A DNA stretch of 64,000 nucleotides, from positions 124,001-188,000 of the forward strand of contig NZ_RJKN01000004.1 in NCBI RefSeq assembly GCF_003751265.1, read 5' to 3'. Below are positions 1 through 7,442 of the stretch, piece by piece. Every line of letters begins with the position of its first letter. Positions within the stretch are counted from its first letter, which is position 1. Source of the DNA: Pseudokineococcus lusitanus (GTDB lineage: Bacteria > Actinomycetota > Actinomycetes > Actinomycetales > Quadrisphaeraceae). A program made the position numbers and the translations under genes. The notes below the pieces were generated by a model that was not told the origin of the DNA, did no database searches, and worked only from the letters and a program-made list of their open reading frames with translations.

Positions 1-1051
1 GGTAGTCCTGCTCGAACTCCTCGATGTTGCGGATCGAGGCGCCGCGGAAGGCGTAGATCGACTGGTCCGCGTCGCCGACGACCGTCAGCTCCGACGGCGG
101 CAGCGCCGCGTCGGCGCCGTCGCCCCCGCGCTCGGCCTCCGCGCCGTGGACGGCCCCGCCCACGAGCTCGCGGACGAGCACGTACTGGGCGTGGTTGGTG
201 TCCTGGTACTCGTCGACGAGGACGTGGCGGAAGCGACGCCGGTAGGCCTGCGCGACGTCGGGGAAGGCCTGCAGCACGTTGACCGTGAGCATGATGATGT
301 CGTCGAAGTCGAGGGCGTTGGCCTGCCGCAGCCGGGCCGTGTAGATCCGGTAGGCCTCGGCCAGCACCTTCTCCGCGGGCGTCCCCTCGGCGGCCACGCG
401 GGAGGCGTACGTCTCGTCGTCGACGAGCTCGTTCTTGAGGTTGGACACCTGGGCGGTGAAGGACCGCGGGGGGTGCCGCTTGGGGTCGAGGTCCAGCTCG
501 CGGCACACGAGGGCCATGAGGCGCTGGCTGTCCGCCGCGTCGTAGATGGAGAAGCTGCTGCGCAGCCCCACCGCCGTGGCCTCGCGGCGCAGGATGCGCA
601 CGCAGGCGGAGTGGAAGGTCGACACCCACATGGCCCGGGCCGCCGGGCCGACGAGCTGCTCGACCCGCTCGCGCATCTCGGCGGCGGCCTTGTTGGTGAA
701 GGTGATGGCGAGGACCTCGCCCGGTCGCACGCCCCGCGCCGCCAGCAGGTAGGCGATGCGGTGGGTGAGCACCCGGGTCTTGCCCGAGCCGGCGCCGGCG
801 ACGAGGAGCAGCGGCCCGCCCTCGTGCAGCACCGCGGCGCGCTGCGGCGGGTTGAGCCCCTCGAGGAGGGCCAGCGCCCGGGGGGACCCCGGCCCGGTGC
901 GCGGCGGCTCCGCCGGGCCGCCGCCGCGGGCCGCCTGCAGCCGCTCGCGGACGGCCGCCGCCCCCGTCGCGGCGGGCGGGCGCACGGCGGCGGGACCGGA
1001 GCCGCGGGGTCGCAGGCCGGGCAGGGGGAGGTCGTCGAAGAGGGCGTCCAT
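1..1051 (-). CDS. pcrA: ATP-dependent DNA helicase UvrD/PcrA, N-terminal part (gene cut by window edge)
   Basis: Superfamily 1 3'-5' DNA helicase acting in excision repair and in removing protein roadblocks from DNA. Only the first 350 residues are present; the rest lies beyond the left edge. Visible motifs: Q motif (LNPPQRAAV), Walker A GAGSGKT near residues 86-92, motif Ia (AITFTNKAAAEMRERV), Walker B DEYQDT near residue 282, and motif III (VVGDADQSIYAFRGA) just before the cut. The start is the ATG at 1051, preceded by a TAGGCT hexamer 9 nt upstream and no Shine-Dalgarno, so a leaderless mRNA is likely. A disordered stretch of about 60 residues (Pro/Gly/Arg-rich) precedes the helicase core. 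Family assignment is secure; PcrA rather than UvrD is a naming convention for Gram-positives. Confidence 0.96.
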   Translation of the reverse strand, partial: MDALFDDLPLPGLRPRGSGPAAVRPPAATGAAAVRERLQAARGGGPAEPPRTGPGSPRALALLEGLNPPQRAAVLHEGGPLLLVAGAGSGKTRVLTHRIAYLLAARGVRPGEVLAITFTNKAAAEMRERVEQLVGPAARAMWVSTFHSACVRILRREATAVGLRSSFSIYDAADSQRLMALVCRELDLDPKRHPPRSFTAQVSNLKNELVDDETYASRVAAEGTPAEKVLAEAYRIYTARLRQANALDFDDIIMLTVNVLQAFPDVAQAYRRRFRHVLVDEYQDTNHAQYVLVRELVGGAVHGAEAERGGDGADAALPPSELTVVGDADQSIYAFRGASIRNIEEFEQDY

Positions 1052-1060
1052 CGCCCGCCG

Positions 1061-1066
1061 AGCCTA
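1061..1066 (-). promoter_or_regulatory. -10 hexamer for leaderless pcrA
   Basis: TAGGCT on the minus strand ends 9 nt before the pcrA ATG. No ribosome-binding site is visible between them. Confidence 0.5.
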
Positions 1067-1152
1067 CGGCGCCGCCCCGAGGCCCCTGCTCCCGCGCGAC
1101 GGGCTGTGGACGGGCGGGCGGGCCCCCGTGCGGTGGACGCCCCGCGGCCGGC

Positions 1153-1662
1153 TCAGGCGGTCGGGGCCGTCCGGGCCGCCGCGTCCAGCGCCATGGCCAC
1201 GACGTCGCCGACGACGACCCGGCCGGCCTCGACGTCGGCCACGGGGACCCACGCCGCCGCGTCGGACGTCCCCCCGACGTCCAGCACCTCGGGCTCGCGG
1301 GTGTCCTCGGTGGTCGCGGAGAAGACCACCGAGATGCCGTGGAAGTCCTCCAGCCGGCCCGCGGGCGAGCGGCCCGTGAAGTGGGTCGAGCCCACGTCGA
1401 GGACCTCGCCGACGACGACCTCGAGGCCCGTCTCCTCCTGCGCCTCGCGGTGCGCGCCGACCCGCGGGTGCTCGCCGTGCTCGAGGCCGCCGCCGGGCAG
1501 CGTCCAGACACCGGGCCGGGGCGTCCCGGGCGACAGGCGGGTCAGCAGCACGGTGCCGCCGCGCCGGCACAGCACGTAGGCCGCCACCCGCTGACGACGC
1601 ACGGCCTGCTCGTCGGCGGGGGCGGCGCTGACGCGGGCGGGCTCGGGCGCGGGGTCGGTCAC
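1153..1662 (-). CDS. NUDIX hydrolase
   Basis: 169-residue NUDIX hydrolase that would cleave a nucleoside diphosphate linked to another moiety; the substrate is not predictable. The NUDIX box GX5EX7REUXEEXGU is intact at about residues 57-79 (GGGLEHGE...REAQEETGL). The start is the GTG at 1662: translation from it begins VTDPAPEP, and a TAGCGT -10 hexamer ends 8 nt upstream with no Shine-Dalgarno. It is divergent from a second, unrelated NUDIX gene across a 234-nt gap. A much longer reading frame extends upstream but is antisense to the next genes and is not coding. Confidence 0.9.
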   Translation of the reverse strand: MTDPAPEPARVSAAPADEQAVRRQRVAAYVLCRRGGTVLLTRLSPGTPRPGVWTLPGGGLEHGEHPRVGAHREAQEETGLEVVVGEVLDVGSTHFTGRSPAGRLEDFHGISVVFSATTEDTREPEVLDVGGTSDAAAWVPVADVEAGRVVVGDVVAMALDAAARTAPTA

Positions 1663-1670
1663 GTCGCAGC

Positions 1671-1676
1671 ACGCTA
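1671..1676 (-). promoter_or_regulatory. -10 hexamer for leaderless NUDIX gene
   Basis: TAGCGT on the minus strand, 8 nt before the GTG at 1662. Confidence 0.5.
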
Positions 1677-1884
1677 CCCAGCGGCCCGTCCCGCGGCCCG
1701 GCGCGCACCTCGCCGCACCGCCCCGGGGGCCGCCGACCGGCAGCCCTACGTCGACCGTCGACCTCGACCGGAGGTCGAGGTCGAGACCTGCGCGGCCTCC
1801 CGGCGACCACGACCGGCCACCCGCCCCGCCGACCCGCCCCCGGCGGGGACGGGGACGGCCGGGCCCGGCGTCGCGGCCCACCCC

Positions 1885-1890
1885 TACCCT
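1885..1890 (+). promoter_or_regulatory. -10 hexamer for leaderless second NUDIX gene
   Basis: TACCCT ends 6 nt before the ATG at 1897. The rest of the 1663-1896 gap holds a short palindrome-rich stretch around 1750-1790 (alternating GTCGAC/GGTCGAGGTCGAG) and no gene. Confidence 0.5.
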
Positions 1891-1896
1891 CGCGGC

Positions 1897-2415
1897 ATGC
1901 CCCCGTCCGCCCCCGCCCCGCTGCGACGCCGCGCCTACGTCCTGGCCCTGCGCGTCTTCCGGGCGCTGCCGGCCCCCGCACGGCGCGGCCTCGTCCGGGC
2001 CGGCACGCCCGGGTTCACCGTGGGCGCCGTCGTGGCCGTGACGCACGGGTCGGACGTCCTCTTCCTCCGCCAGCCCCACCGGGTGGGGTGGAGCCTCCCC
2101 GGCGGCCTGCTCGACCGCGGCGAGCGCCCGGCCGAGGGCGTCGTGCGGGAGGTGCGCGAGGAGACCGGCCTCGACGTCGAGGTGGGCCTGCCCGTCGCGA
2201 CGGCCGTCGACGCCCGGGTGCGCCGCGTCGACGTCGTCTACCGGCTCCGCGTCGACGAGCGGCCCCGCGTGGCGGTCGGGGGCGAGGCCCAGGGCTTCCG
2301 GTGGATCGCCCTCGACGAGCTGCGGGACGCCGACGACTCGACCCGCGCCATCGTCCGGGTGCTGCAGCAGTCCGACCGGCCGGGCTGCTACGACGGCCGG
2401 GTCCTCCCCCGCTGA
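1897..2415 (+). CDS. NUDIX hydrolase
   Basis: 172-residue NUDIX hydrolase with an intact box (GGLLDRGE...REVREETGL, near residues 69-91). It differs from the other NUDIX protein in having a basic N-terminal stretch of about 35 residues (RRRAYVLALRVFRALPAPARR), which could be a weak amphipathic helix. The ATG at 1897 follows a TACCCT hexamer by 6 nt. The stop lies 4 nt before the GTG of the next gene, so the two are probably co-transcribed. A link to sugar-nucleotide metabolism is inferred only from that neighbour. Confidence 0.88.
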   Translation: MPPSAPAPLRRRAYVLALRVFRALPAPARRGLVRAGTPGFTVGAVVAVTHGSDVLFLRQPHRVGWSLPGGLLDRGERPAEGVVREVREETGLDVEVGLPVATAVDARVRRVDVVYRLRVDERPRVAVGGEAQGFRWIALDELRDADDSTRAIVRVLQQSDRPGCYDGRVLPR

Positions 2416-2419
2416 CGTC

Positions 2420-3241
2420 GTGGGCCCCCACCTCGCGGGCGTCGTCCTCGCCGCCGGCGCCGGCACCCGCCTCCGGCCCCTGACGGACCTGCGTCCCAAG
2501 GCCCTGTGCCCCGTCGGCGGGACCCCGCTCCTGCACCACGCGCTCGACCGCCTCCGTCCCGCGCTGCCCGCGACGGGCGACGCCGAGGCCCTCCTCGCCG
2601 TCAACGCGCACGCCCACGCCGACCAGGTCGGGGCCGTGGTGCGGGGCGGCCCGGCACCGCTCGCCCACCTGCAGCGCGAGCGCGAGGCCCTCGGCACGGC
2701 CGGGGCGCTCGGCGCGCTGCGGGGCTGGCTGGACGGGCGCGACGTCGTCCTCACCAACGCCGACGCCTGGCTGCCCGCCGGCCTCGACGGGCTCCTCGAC
2801 GGCTGGGACGGCGAGCGCGCCCGCCTGCTCGTCGCCCCCGCGGCGGACGGCCACGGCGACCCGCTGGCCGCGCCCGGCACACGGCCGGGGGGCCCCGTCC
2901 GCTACGTCGGCGCCTGCCTCCTGCCGTGGCGTCTCGTGCGCGACCTCGCCCCCGTGCCGACCGGCCTCTTCGAGGTGGTGTGGCGCCCGGAGCGCGACGC
3001 GGGCCGGCTCGACCTCGTCCGCACGGAGCAGGCGGCGGTGGACTGCGGCACGCCCGCGCGCTACCTCGCCGCCAACCTGGCGGCGTCCGGCGGGACGACC
3101 GTCGTCGGCGCGGGCGCCCGGGTGGACGGCACGGCGGAGCGGTGCGTCGTCTGGGACGGCGCCGTGGTCGAGCGGGGCGAGCACCTCGTCGGCGTGGTCC
3201 GGGCCGAGGGCGGGGGCCGTCGCCTCACCGTCGGCGGCTGA
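2420..3241 (+). CDS. NTP-transferase family sugar-1-phosphate nucleotidyltransferase-like protein
   Basis: 273-residue protein of the nucleotidyltransferase superfamily that includes mannose-1-phosphate guanylyltransferase and glucose-1-phosphate thymidylyltransferase. The N-terminus carries the signature (GVVLAAGAGTRLRPLT...PKALCPVGGTPLL) and a later metal-binding-type Asp (LTNADAWL). It is short for the class: after the catalytic fold only about 30 residues remain, with a vestigial beta-helix-like tail (VVGAGARVDGTAERCVVWDG). The GTG at 2420 is 4 nt after the preceding stop, so the gene is translationally close-coupled to the NUDIX gene. The sugar and nucleotide used cannot be told. The reading frame and motif match are strong. 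Confidence 0.85.
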   Translation: MGPHLAGVVLAAGAGTRLRPLTDLRPKALCPVGGTPLLHHALDRLRPALPATGDAEALLAVNAHAHADQVGAVVRGGPAPLAHLQREREALGTAGALGALRGWLDGRDVVLTNADAWLPAGLDGLLDGWDGERARLLVAPAADGHGDPLAAPGTRPGGPVRYVGACLLPWRLVRDLAPVPTGLFEVVWRPERDAGRLDLVRTEQAAVDCGTPARYLAANLAASGGTTVVGAGARVDGTAERCVVWDGAVVERGEHLVGVVRAEGGGRRLTVGG

Positions 3242-3280
3242 GCGGTCCCGTCCGCCCGGGCACCGGCCCGCCTCCGCCGT

Positions 3281-3286
3281 TAGCGT
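3281..3286 (+). promoter_or_regulatory. -10 hexamer for leaderless pta
   Basis: TAGCGT ends 7 nt before the GTG at 3294; no Shine-Dalgarno is visible. Confidence 0.55.
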
Positions 3287-3293
3287 CGGGGCC

Positions 3294-5438
3294 GTGGCCA
3301 GCCTCTACGTCGCCTCCGTCGAGGGCGAGACCCGCAAGTCGACCGTCGCGCTCGGCGTGCTGGCCGCCCTCCGGGCGCGGGCTGCCGCCACGGGCGGCAC
3401 CGTCGGCGTCTTCCGCCCGCTCGTGCGCGACGACGTGGGCCGCGACGACGTCCTCGACGTCCTGCTGTCGGAGCTGGCCGACGGCGGCGAGGTGGACGAC
3501 GACACCTACGCCGCGAGCGTCGGCGTCGGCTACGAGGCGGTGCGGACCGACACCGGGGCCGCGCTCGACGAGGTGGTGGCCCGCTACCGCGCCCTGGCCG
3601 CCCGGCACGACGCCGTGATGGTGCTCGGCAGCGACTACACCGACGTCGCCGGGCCGACGGAGCTCACCCTCAACGCGACGGTCGCGGCGGACCTCGCCCT
3701 GCCCGTCCTCCTCGTCGTCAAGGCGCTCGGCCGCTCGCCCCGGGAGGTGCGGGCCGTGGCCGACGTCGCCCGCGCCGAGGTCGAGGCGCACCACGCGCAG
3801 GTCGTCGGGGTCGTCGCCGCCCGCGCCGACGCGGGCGCGCTCGAGCAGGTCGTCGCCGCCCTCGGCGCCCCCGGGCGCGACGGCGCCGCGCTGCCCGCCT
3901 TCGCCCTCCCCGAGGAGGCGACGCTCACGGCCGTCGGCGTCCGCGACCTCGTCGAGGCGTGCGACGGCCGGCTCGTGCTCGGCCGGGAGGAGGACCTCGA
4001 CGACGTCGCCGGCGGGCTCGTCGTCGCGGCGATGTCCATGCCGCACGCCCTCGAGCACCTCGTCGACCGGGCCGTCGTCATCGTCCCGGGCGACCGCAGC
4101 GAGGTCGTCCTCGGCCTGCTGACGGCGCACACCTCGGCGACCTTCCCGCAGCTGGGCGGCGTCGTCCTCACGGGCGGCTTCGCCCTGCCCGACGTCGTCG
4201 TCCGGCTCCTCGAGGGGCTCGGCAGCACGCCGCCCGTCGTCTCGACCGAGCTCGGCACGGTGGAGACGGCCGCGTCGCTGCTCGCCGTCCGCGGCCGGCT
4301 CTCCCGCCGGACCGAGCGGGCCCGCGCCCAGGTCCGGGCGGCGCGCGACCTCTTCGCCGCGCACGTCGACGGCGAGCGCCTGCTCGACCTGGCCGAGCAC
4401 GCGGACGTCCGCACGACGACGCCCCGCGCCTTCGCGGCCGTGCTCGCCGAGCGCGCCCGCAGCCACCGCAAGCACGTGGTGCTCCCCGAGGGCCTGGAGC
4501 CGCGCGTGCTCCACGCGGCCGCCGAGCTGCTGGCGGGCGCCGTCGTCGACCTCACGCTGCTGGGCCCGGAGCAGGAGGTCCGCCAGCTCGCCGAGGAGAT
4601 CGGCGCGGACGTGGCGGCCGCCCGCGTCGTCGACCCGGCGACGTCGCCGGACCGCGGCCGCTACGCCGCCGAGTACGCCCGGCTGCGCGCCCACAAGGGC
4701 GTCACCCCCGAGGCCGCCGACGGGCTGCTCGTGGACGTCACGCGCTTCGCGACGCTCATGGTCCACCTCGGCGACGCGGACGGGATGGTCTCCGGTGCCG
4801 TCCACACGACGGCCGAGACGCTGCGCCCGGCCTTCGAGGTCATCAAGACCGCGCCGGGTCGCGACGTCGTGTCCAGCGTCTTCCTCATGTGCCTGCCGGA
4901 CCGCGTCCTCGTCTACGGCGACTGCGCCGTCAACCCCGACCCGGACGCCGCCGCCCTCGCCGACATCGCCGCCAGCAGCGCCGACACCGCGGAGGCCTTC
5001 GGCGTCGAGCCGCGGGTCGCGATGATGAGCTACTCGACCGGTGGGTCCGGCTCCGGCGCCGGTGTCGAGAAGGTCGTCCGGGCGACGGCGCTCGTCCGGG
5101 AGCAGCGCCCGGACCTGTCCGTCGAGGGGCCGATCCAGTACGACGCCGCCGTCGACGCGGGCGTCGCGCGCACCAAGCTGCCCGACTCGGCCGTCGCGGG
5201 CCGCGCCACGGTCTTCGTGTTCCCCGACCTCAACACCGGCAACACGACCTACAAGGCCGTGCAGCGCAGCGCCGGCGCCGTCGCCATCGGGCCCGTCCTC
5301 CAGGGCCTGCGGCGACCCGTCAACGACCTGTCCCGCGGGGCGCTAGTCCGCGACATCGTCAGCACCGTCGTCATCACCGCCGTCCAGGCGCAGGCCCTGG
5401 ACGGCGCCCCGAGCCAGACCGAGGAGGCCGCCCCGTGA
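3294..5438 (+). CDS. pta: Phosphate acetyltransferase (long form)
   Basis: 714-residue phosphotransacetylase converting acetyl-CoA and phosphate to acetyl phosphate and CoA. It has the long three-part form: an N-terminal P-loop-like domain (ASVEGETRKSTVALG, whose GK[ST] loop is altered), a central DRTGG-type domain, and the catalytic PTA domain from about residue 390 to the end (RKHVVLPEG..., SYSTGGSGSG, and FPDLNTGNTTYK near the C-terminus). The start is the GTG at 3294 with a leaderless -10. The stop overlaps the ackA start in a GTGA arrangement, so Pta and AckA are translated as a coupled pair for substrate-level ATP formation or acetate assimilation. Confidence 0.96.
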   Translation: MASLYVASVEGETRKSTVALGVLAALRARAAATGGTVGVFRPLVRDDVGRDDVLDVLLSELADGGEVDDDTYAASVGVGYEAVRTDTGAALDEVVARYRALAARHDAVMVLGSDYTDVAGPTELTLNATVAADLALPVLLVVKALGRSPREVRAVADVARAEVEAHHAQVVGVVAARADAGALEQVVAALGAPGRDGAALPAFALPEEATLTAVGVRDLVEACDGRLVLGREEDLDDVAGGLVVAAMSMPHALEHLVDRAVVIVPGDRSEVVLGLLTAHTSATFPQLGGVVLTGGFALPDVVVRLLEGLGSTPPVVSTELGTVETAASLLAVRGRLSRRTERARAQVRAARDLFAAHVDGERLLDLAEHADVRTTTPRAFAAVLAERARSHRKHVVLPEGLEPRVLHAAAELLAGAVVDLTLLGPEQEVRQLAEEIGADVAAARVVDPATSPDRGRYAAEYARLRAHKGVTPEAADGLLVDVTRFATLMVHLGDADGMVSGAVHTTAETLRPAFEVIKTAPGRDVVSSVFLMCLPDRVLVYGDCAVNPDPDAAALADIAASSADTAEAFGVEPRVAMMSYSTGGSGSGAGVEKVVRATALVREQRPDLSVEGPIQYDAAVDAGVARTKLPDSAVAGRATVFVFPDLNTGNTTYKAVQRSAGAVAIGPVLQGLRRPVNDLSRGALVRDIVSTVVITAVQAQALDGAPSQTEEAAP

Positions 5439-6673
5439 GCGGTGCCGTGCTCGTCGTCAACAGCGGCTCGTCGAGCGTCAAGTACGAGCTCGTCGAGGTG
5501 ACCGGCGTCGAGGACGGCGTCCCGACCGGTCGGACGCTGGCCGTCGGCCTCGTCGAGCGGATCGGCACCGAGGGCGCCGCGCACCTGCGCCACCGGCGGC
5601 CGGGCACCGACGGGGCGGCGGCGAGCACCGCCGAGAGCGACCTCGACGCGCCCGACCACGCGGCGGCGCTGGCCGCCGTCGTCGAGGCCTTCGCCGCCCA
5701 CGGCCCCGACCTCGGCGAGGCGGGTCTCGTCGCCGTGGGCCACCGCGTCGTCCACGGCGGCGAGCGCTTCTCCGCCCCCGCGCTCGTCGACGACGACCTC
5801 GAGCAGGCGGTCGAGGAGCTCGCGGCGCTGGCGCCCCTGCACAACCCGGCCAACCTCGAGGGCATCCGCGTCGCACGCCGCGCCGTCCCCGACGTGCCGC
5901 ACGTCGCGGTCTTCGACACCGCCTTCCACGCGACCGTGCCGCCCGCCGCGCACACCTACGCGCTCGACCGGGCCCTCGCCCGGCGGCACGGGGTGCGGCG
6001 CTACGGCTTCCACGGCACGTCGGTCGCGTCGGTCGTCCCCCGCGCGGCCGCCGTCCTCGGCCGGCCGGTGGAGGACCTGGCGGTGGTCGTCCTCCACCTC
6101 GGCAACGGCGCCTCCGCCACCGCCGTCCTCGGCGGCCGCAGCGTCGAGACCTCCATGGGGCTCACGCCGCTCGAGGGGCTCGTCATGGGCACGCGCCCGG
6201 GCGACGTCGACCCCGGGGCGCTCCTCCACCTGCTGCGGGCGGGCGGCCTGTCCGTGGACGAGCTGGACACCCTGCTCAACCGCCGCAGCGGCCTCCTGGG
6301 GCTGGCCGGCGCCTCCGACCTCCGCGAGGTGGAGCGCCGCGCCGGAGAGGGCGACGACGACGCGGCCCTCGCGCTGGACGTCCTCGCGCACCGGGTCCGC
6401 CACTACCTCGGCGCCTACGCCTTCGCGATGGGCCGCCTCGACGCCGTCGTGCTGACCGCGGGGGTCGGCGAGAACAGCGCCGGCGTCCGCGCCCGTGCCC
6501 TCGACGGCCTCGCCGGCTTCGGCGTCGTCGTCGACGAGGAGCGCAACGCCGAGCGGTCCGACCGGCCGCGCCGCATCTCGCCCGACTGGTCGCCGGTCGC
6601 CGTGCTGGTCGTCCCGACGGCCGAGGAGCTGCAGATCGCGCACGAGGCGCTGGGGGTCGTCGGAGGCGGCTGA
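5435..6673 (+). CDS. ackA: Acetate kinase
   Basis: 412-residue acetate kinase interconverting acetyl phosphate plus ADP and acetate plus ATP. Family signatures are visible: VVNSGSSSVKYEL at the N-terminus, the second signature YGFHGTSV near residue 190, LGNGAS, and the C-terminal VLTAGVGENS loop. The GTG at 5435 overlaps the pta stop by 4 nt, and no separate promoter is seen. An insertion (RHRRPGTDGAAAS) around residues 50-62 is slightly longer than usual. Six nucleotides after the stop comes the convergent stop of the excalibur gene, leaving no room for a terminator between them. Confidence 0.97.
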   Translation: MSGAVLVVNSGSSSVKYELVEVTGVEDGVPTGRTLAVGLVERIGTEGAAHLRHRRPGTDGAAASTAESDLDAPDHAAALAAVVEAFAAHGPDLGEAGLVAVGHRVVHGGERFSAPALVDDDLEQAVEELAALAPLHNPANLEGIRVARRAVPDVPHVAVFDTAFHATVPPAAHTYALDRALARRHGVRRYGFHGTSVASVVPRAAAVLGRPVEDLAVVVLHLGNGASATAVLGGRSVETSMGLTPLEGLVMGTRPGDVDPGALLHLLRAGGLSVDELDTLLNRRSGLLGLAGASDLREVERRAGEGDDDAALALDVLAHRVRHYLGAYAFAMGRLDAVVLTAGVGENSAGVRARALDGLAGFGVVVDEERNAERSDRPRRISPDWSPVAVLVVPTAEELQIAHEALGVVGGG

Positions 6674-6678
6674 CCCCG

Positions 6679-6969
6679 CTACCGCCGCTCGCAGACGATG
6701 CCGTCGTCGTCCCGGTCCAGGTCCCGGTTCGGCGCACCGTCGTTGAGCTGGTACACCGCCCGCGAGACGGCGAAGCCCCGGACCGGCGTCCCGGTCGTCC
6801 GGTCCCGGCTCGAGGAGCTCACGGCGACACCACGCGGGTAGACGGCGTTCAGCGCCGAGCAGGTGGCGTAGGCCCGCGCGGCCGGGGCCGCCGCGGCCGG
6901 CGGCGCGACGACGCCGGTGGCCAGGAGGACGCCGCCCAGGACGGCGGCGGTGCGGGTGCGGGCGGTCAC
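6679..6969 (-). CDS. Secreted excalibur calcium-binding domain protein (copy 2)
   Basis: 96-residue protein with an N-terminal signal peptide (basic start, hydrophobic LGGVLLATGVV, then an AAAAPA cleavage-type region), followed by one excalibur domain: conserved Cys (YATCSALN), a YPRGVAVS turn and the C-terminal DLDRDDDGIVCE calcium-binding loop (DxDxDGxxCE). The chosen start is the GTG at 6969, four nucleotides after GGAGG; a GTG 11 codons further upstream lacks a site. It is about 60% identical by eye to the adjacent gene at 7063-7359, so the pair is a tandem duplication. The role is unknown: excalibur domains occur alone or attached to surface proteins and nucleases, and nothing else is attached here. 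Confidence 0.85.
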   Translation of the reverse strand: MTARTRTAAVLGGVLLATGVVAPPAAAAPAARAYATCSALNAVYPRGVAVSSSSRDRTTGTPVRGFAVSRAVYQLNDGAPNRDLDRDDDGIVCERR

Positions 6970-7062
6970 GGGTCCTCCGGTGTGGGTGCGCGGGCCTCCC
7001 ACGGTAGAGCCGTCGCGGCTGACGTCCCCGCGGTCGGCCCGAGCCGGCCGCGGGGTCGCCGC

Positions 7063-7359
7063 CTACTTCTTCTCGCAGGCGATGCCGTCGTTGTCGCGGT
7101 CCAGGTCCTTGTCCGGCGCGCCGTCGTTGAGCTGGTAGACGGCCTTCGACACGGTGAAGCCCGTGACCGGCTTGCCGGTGGTCTTGTCCTTGCTCTTCGA
7201 GCTCACGGCCACGCCGTGCGGGTAGACCTTGTTGAGGGCGGTGCAGTTGGCGTAGGCCTTGGCGGCCGGCGCGGCCGCGGCGGGCAGCGCCGCCGTCGCC
7301 GTCGTCGCGAGGAGCACGCCGCCCAGGACGGCGGCGGCGGTGCGGTGGAGCGCGGGCAT
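7063..7359 (-). CDS. Secreted excalibur calcium-binding domain protein (copy 1)
   Basis: 98-residue paralogue of the next gene downstream, with the same layout: signal peptide (LHRTAAAVLGGVLLATTATAALPAAAAPA), then one excalibur domain with YANCTALN and the loop DLDRDNDGIACE. This copy is Lys-rich (KSKDKTTGKPV), where the other has Arg/Ser (SSRDRTTGTPV). The ATG at 7359 has a GGAGG site 7 nt upstream; an in-frame start 9 codons earlier is disfavoured because it would add residues before the signal peptide. The two copies are separated by 93 nt. The two Cys residues probably form a disulfide once exported. Confidence 0.85.
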   Translation of the reverse strand: MPALHRTAAAVLGGVLLATTATAALPAAAAPAAKAYANCTALNKVYPHGVAVSSKSKDKTTGKPVTGFTVSKAVYQLNDGAPDKDLDRDNDGIACEKK

Positions 7360-7442
7360 GGGTGTTCCTCCGGTGCGGTGGGCCACCCGGTCGGGTGGTG
7401 CTCGTCACCGTACGGTCGCGACCGACTGCTGCGCAGGCGTTC

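Noticed and set aside
1740-1795. Alternating GTCGAC-rich stretch between the NUDIX genes as a regulatory palindrome
   Set aside because: It is simple-sequence GC repetition with several equal registers and no single convincing inverted repeat.
3294-3420. Altered P-loop in the N-terminal domain of Pta, considered as a defective gene
   Set aside because: The N-terminal domain of long Pta proteins often has a degenerate P-loop, and the catalytic C-terminal domain is intact.
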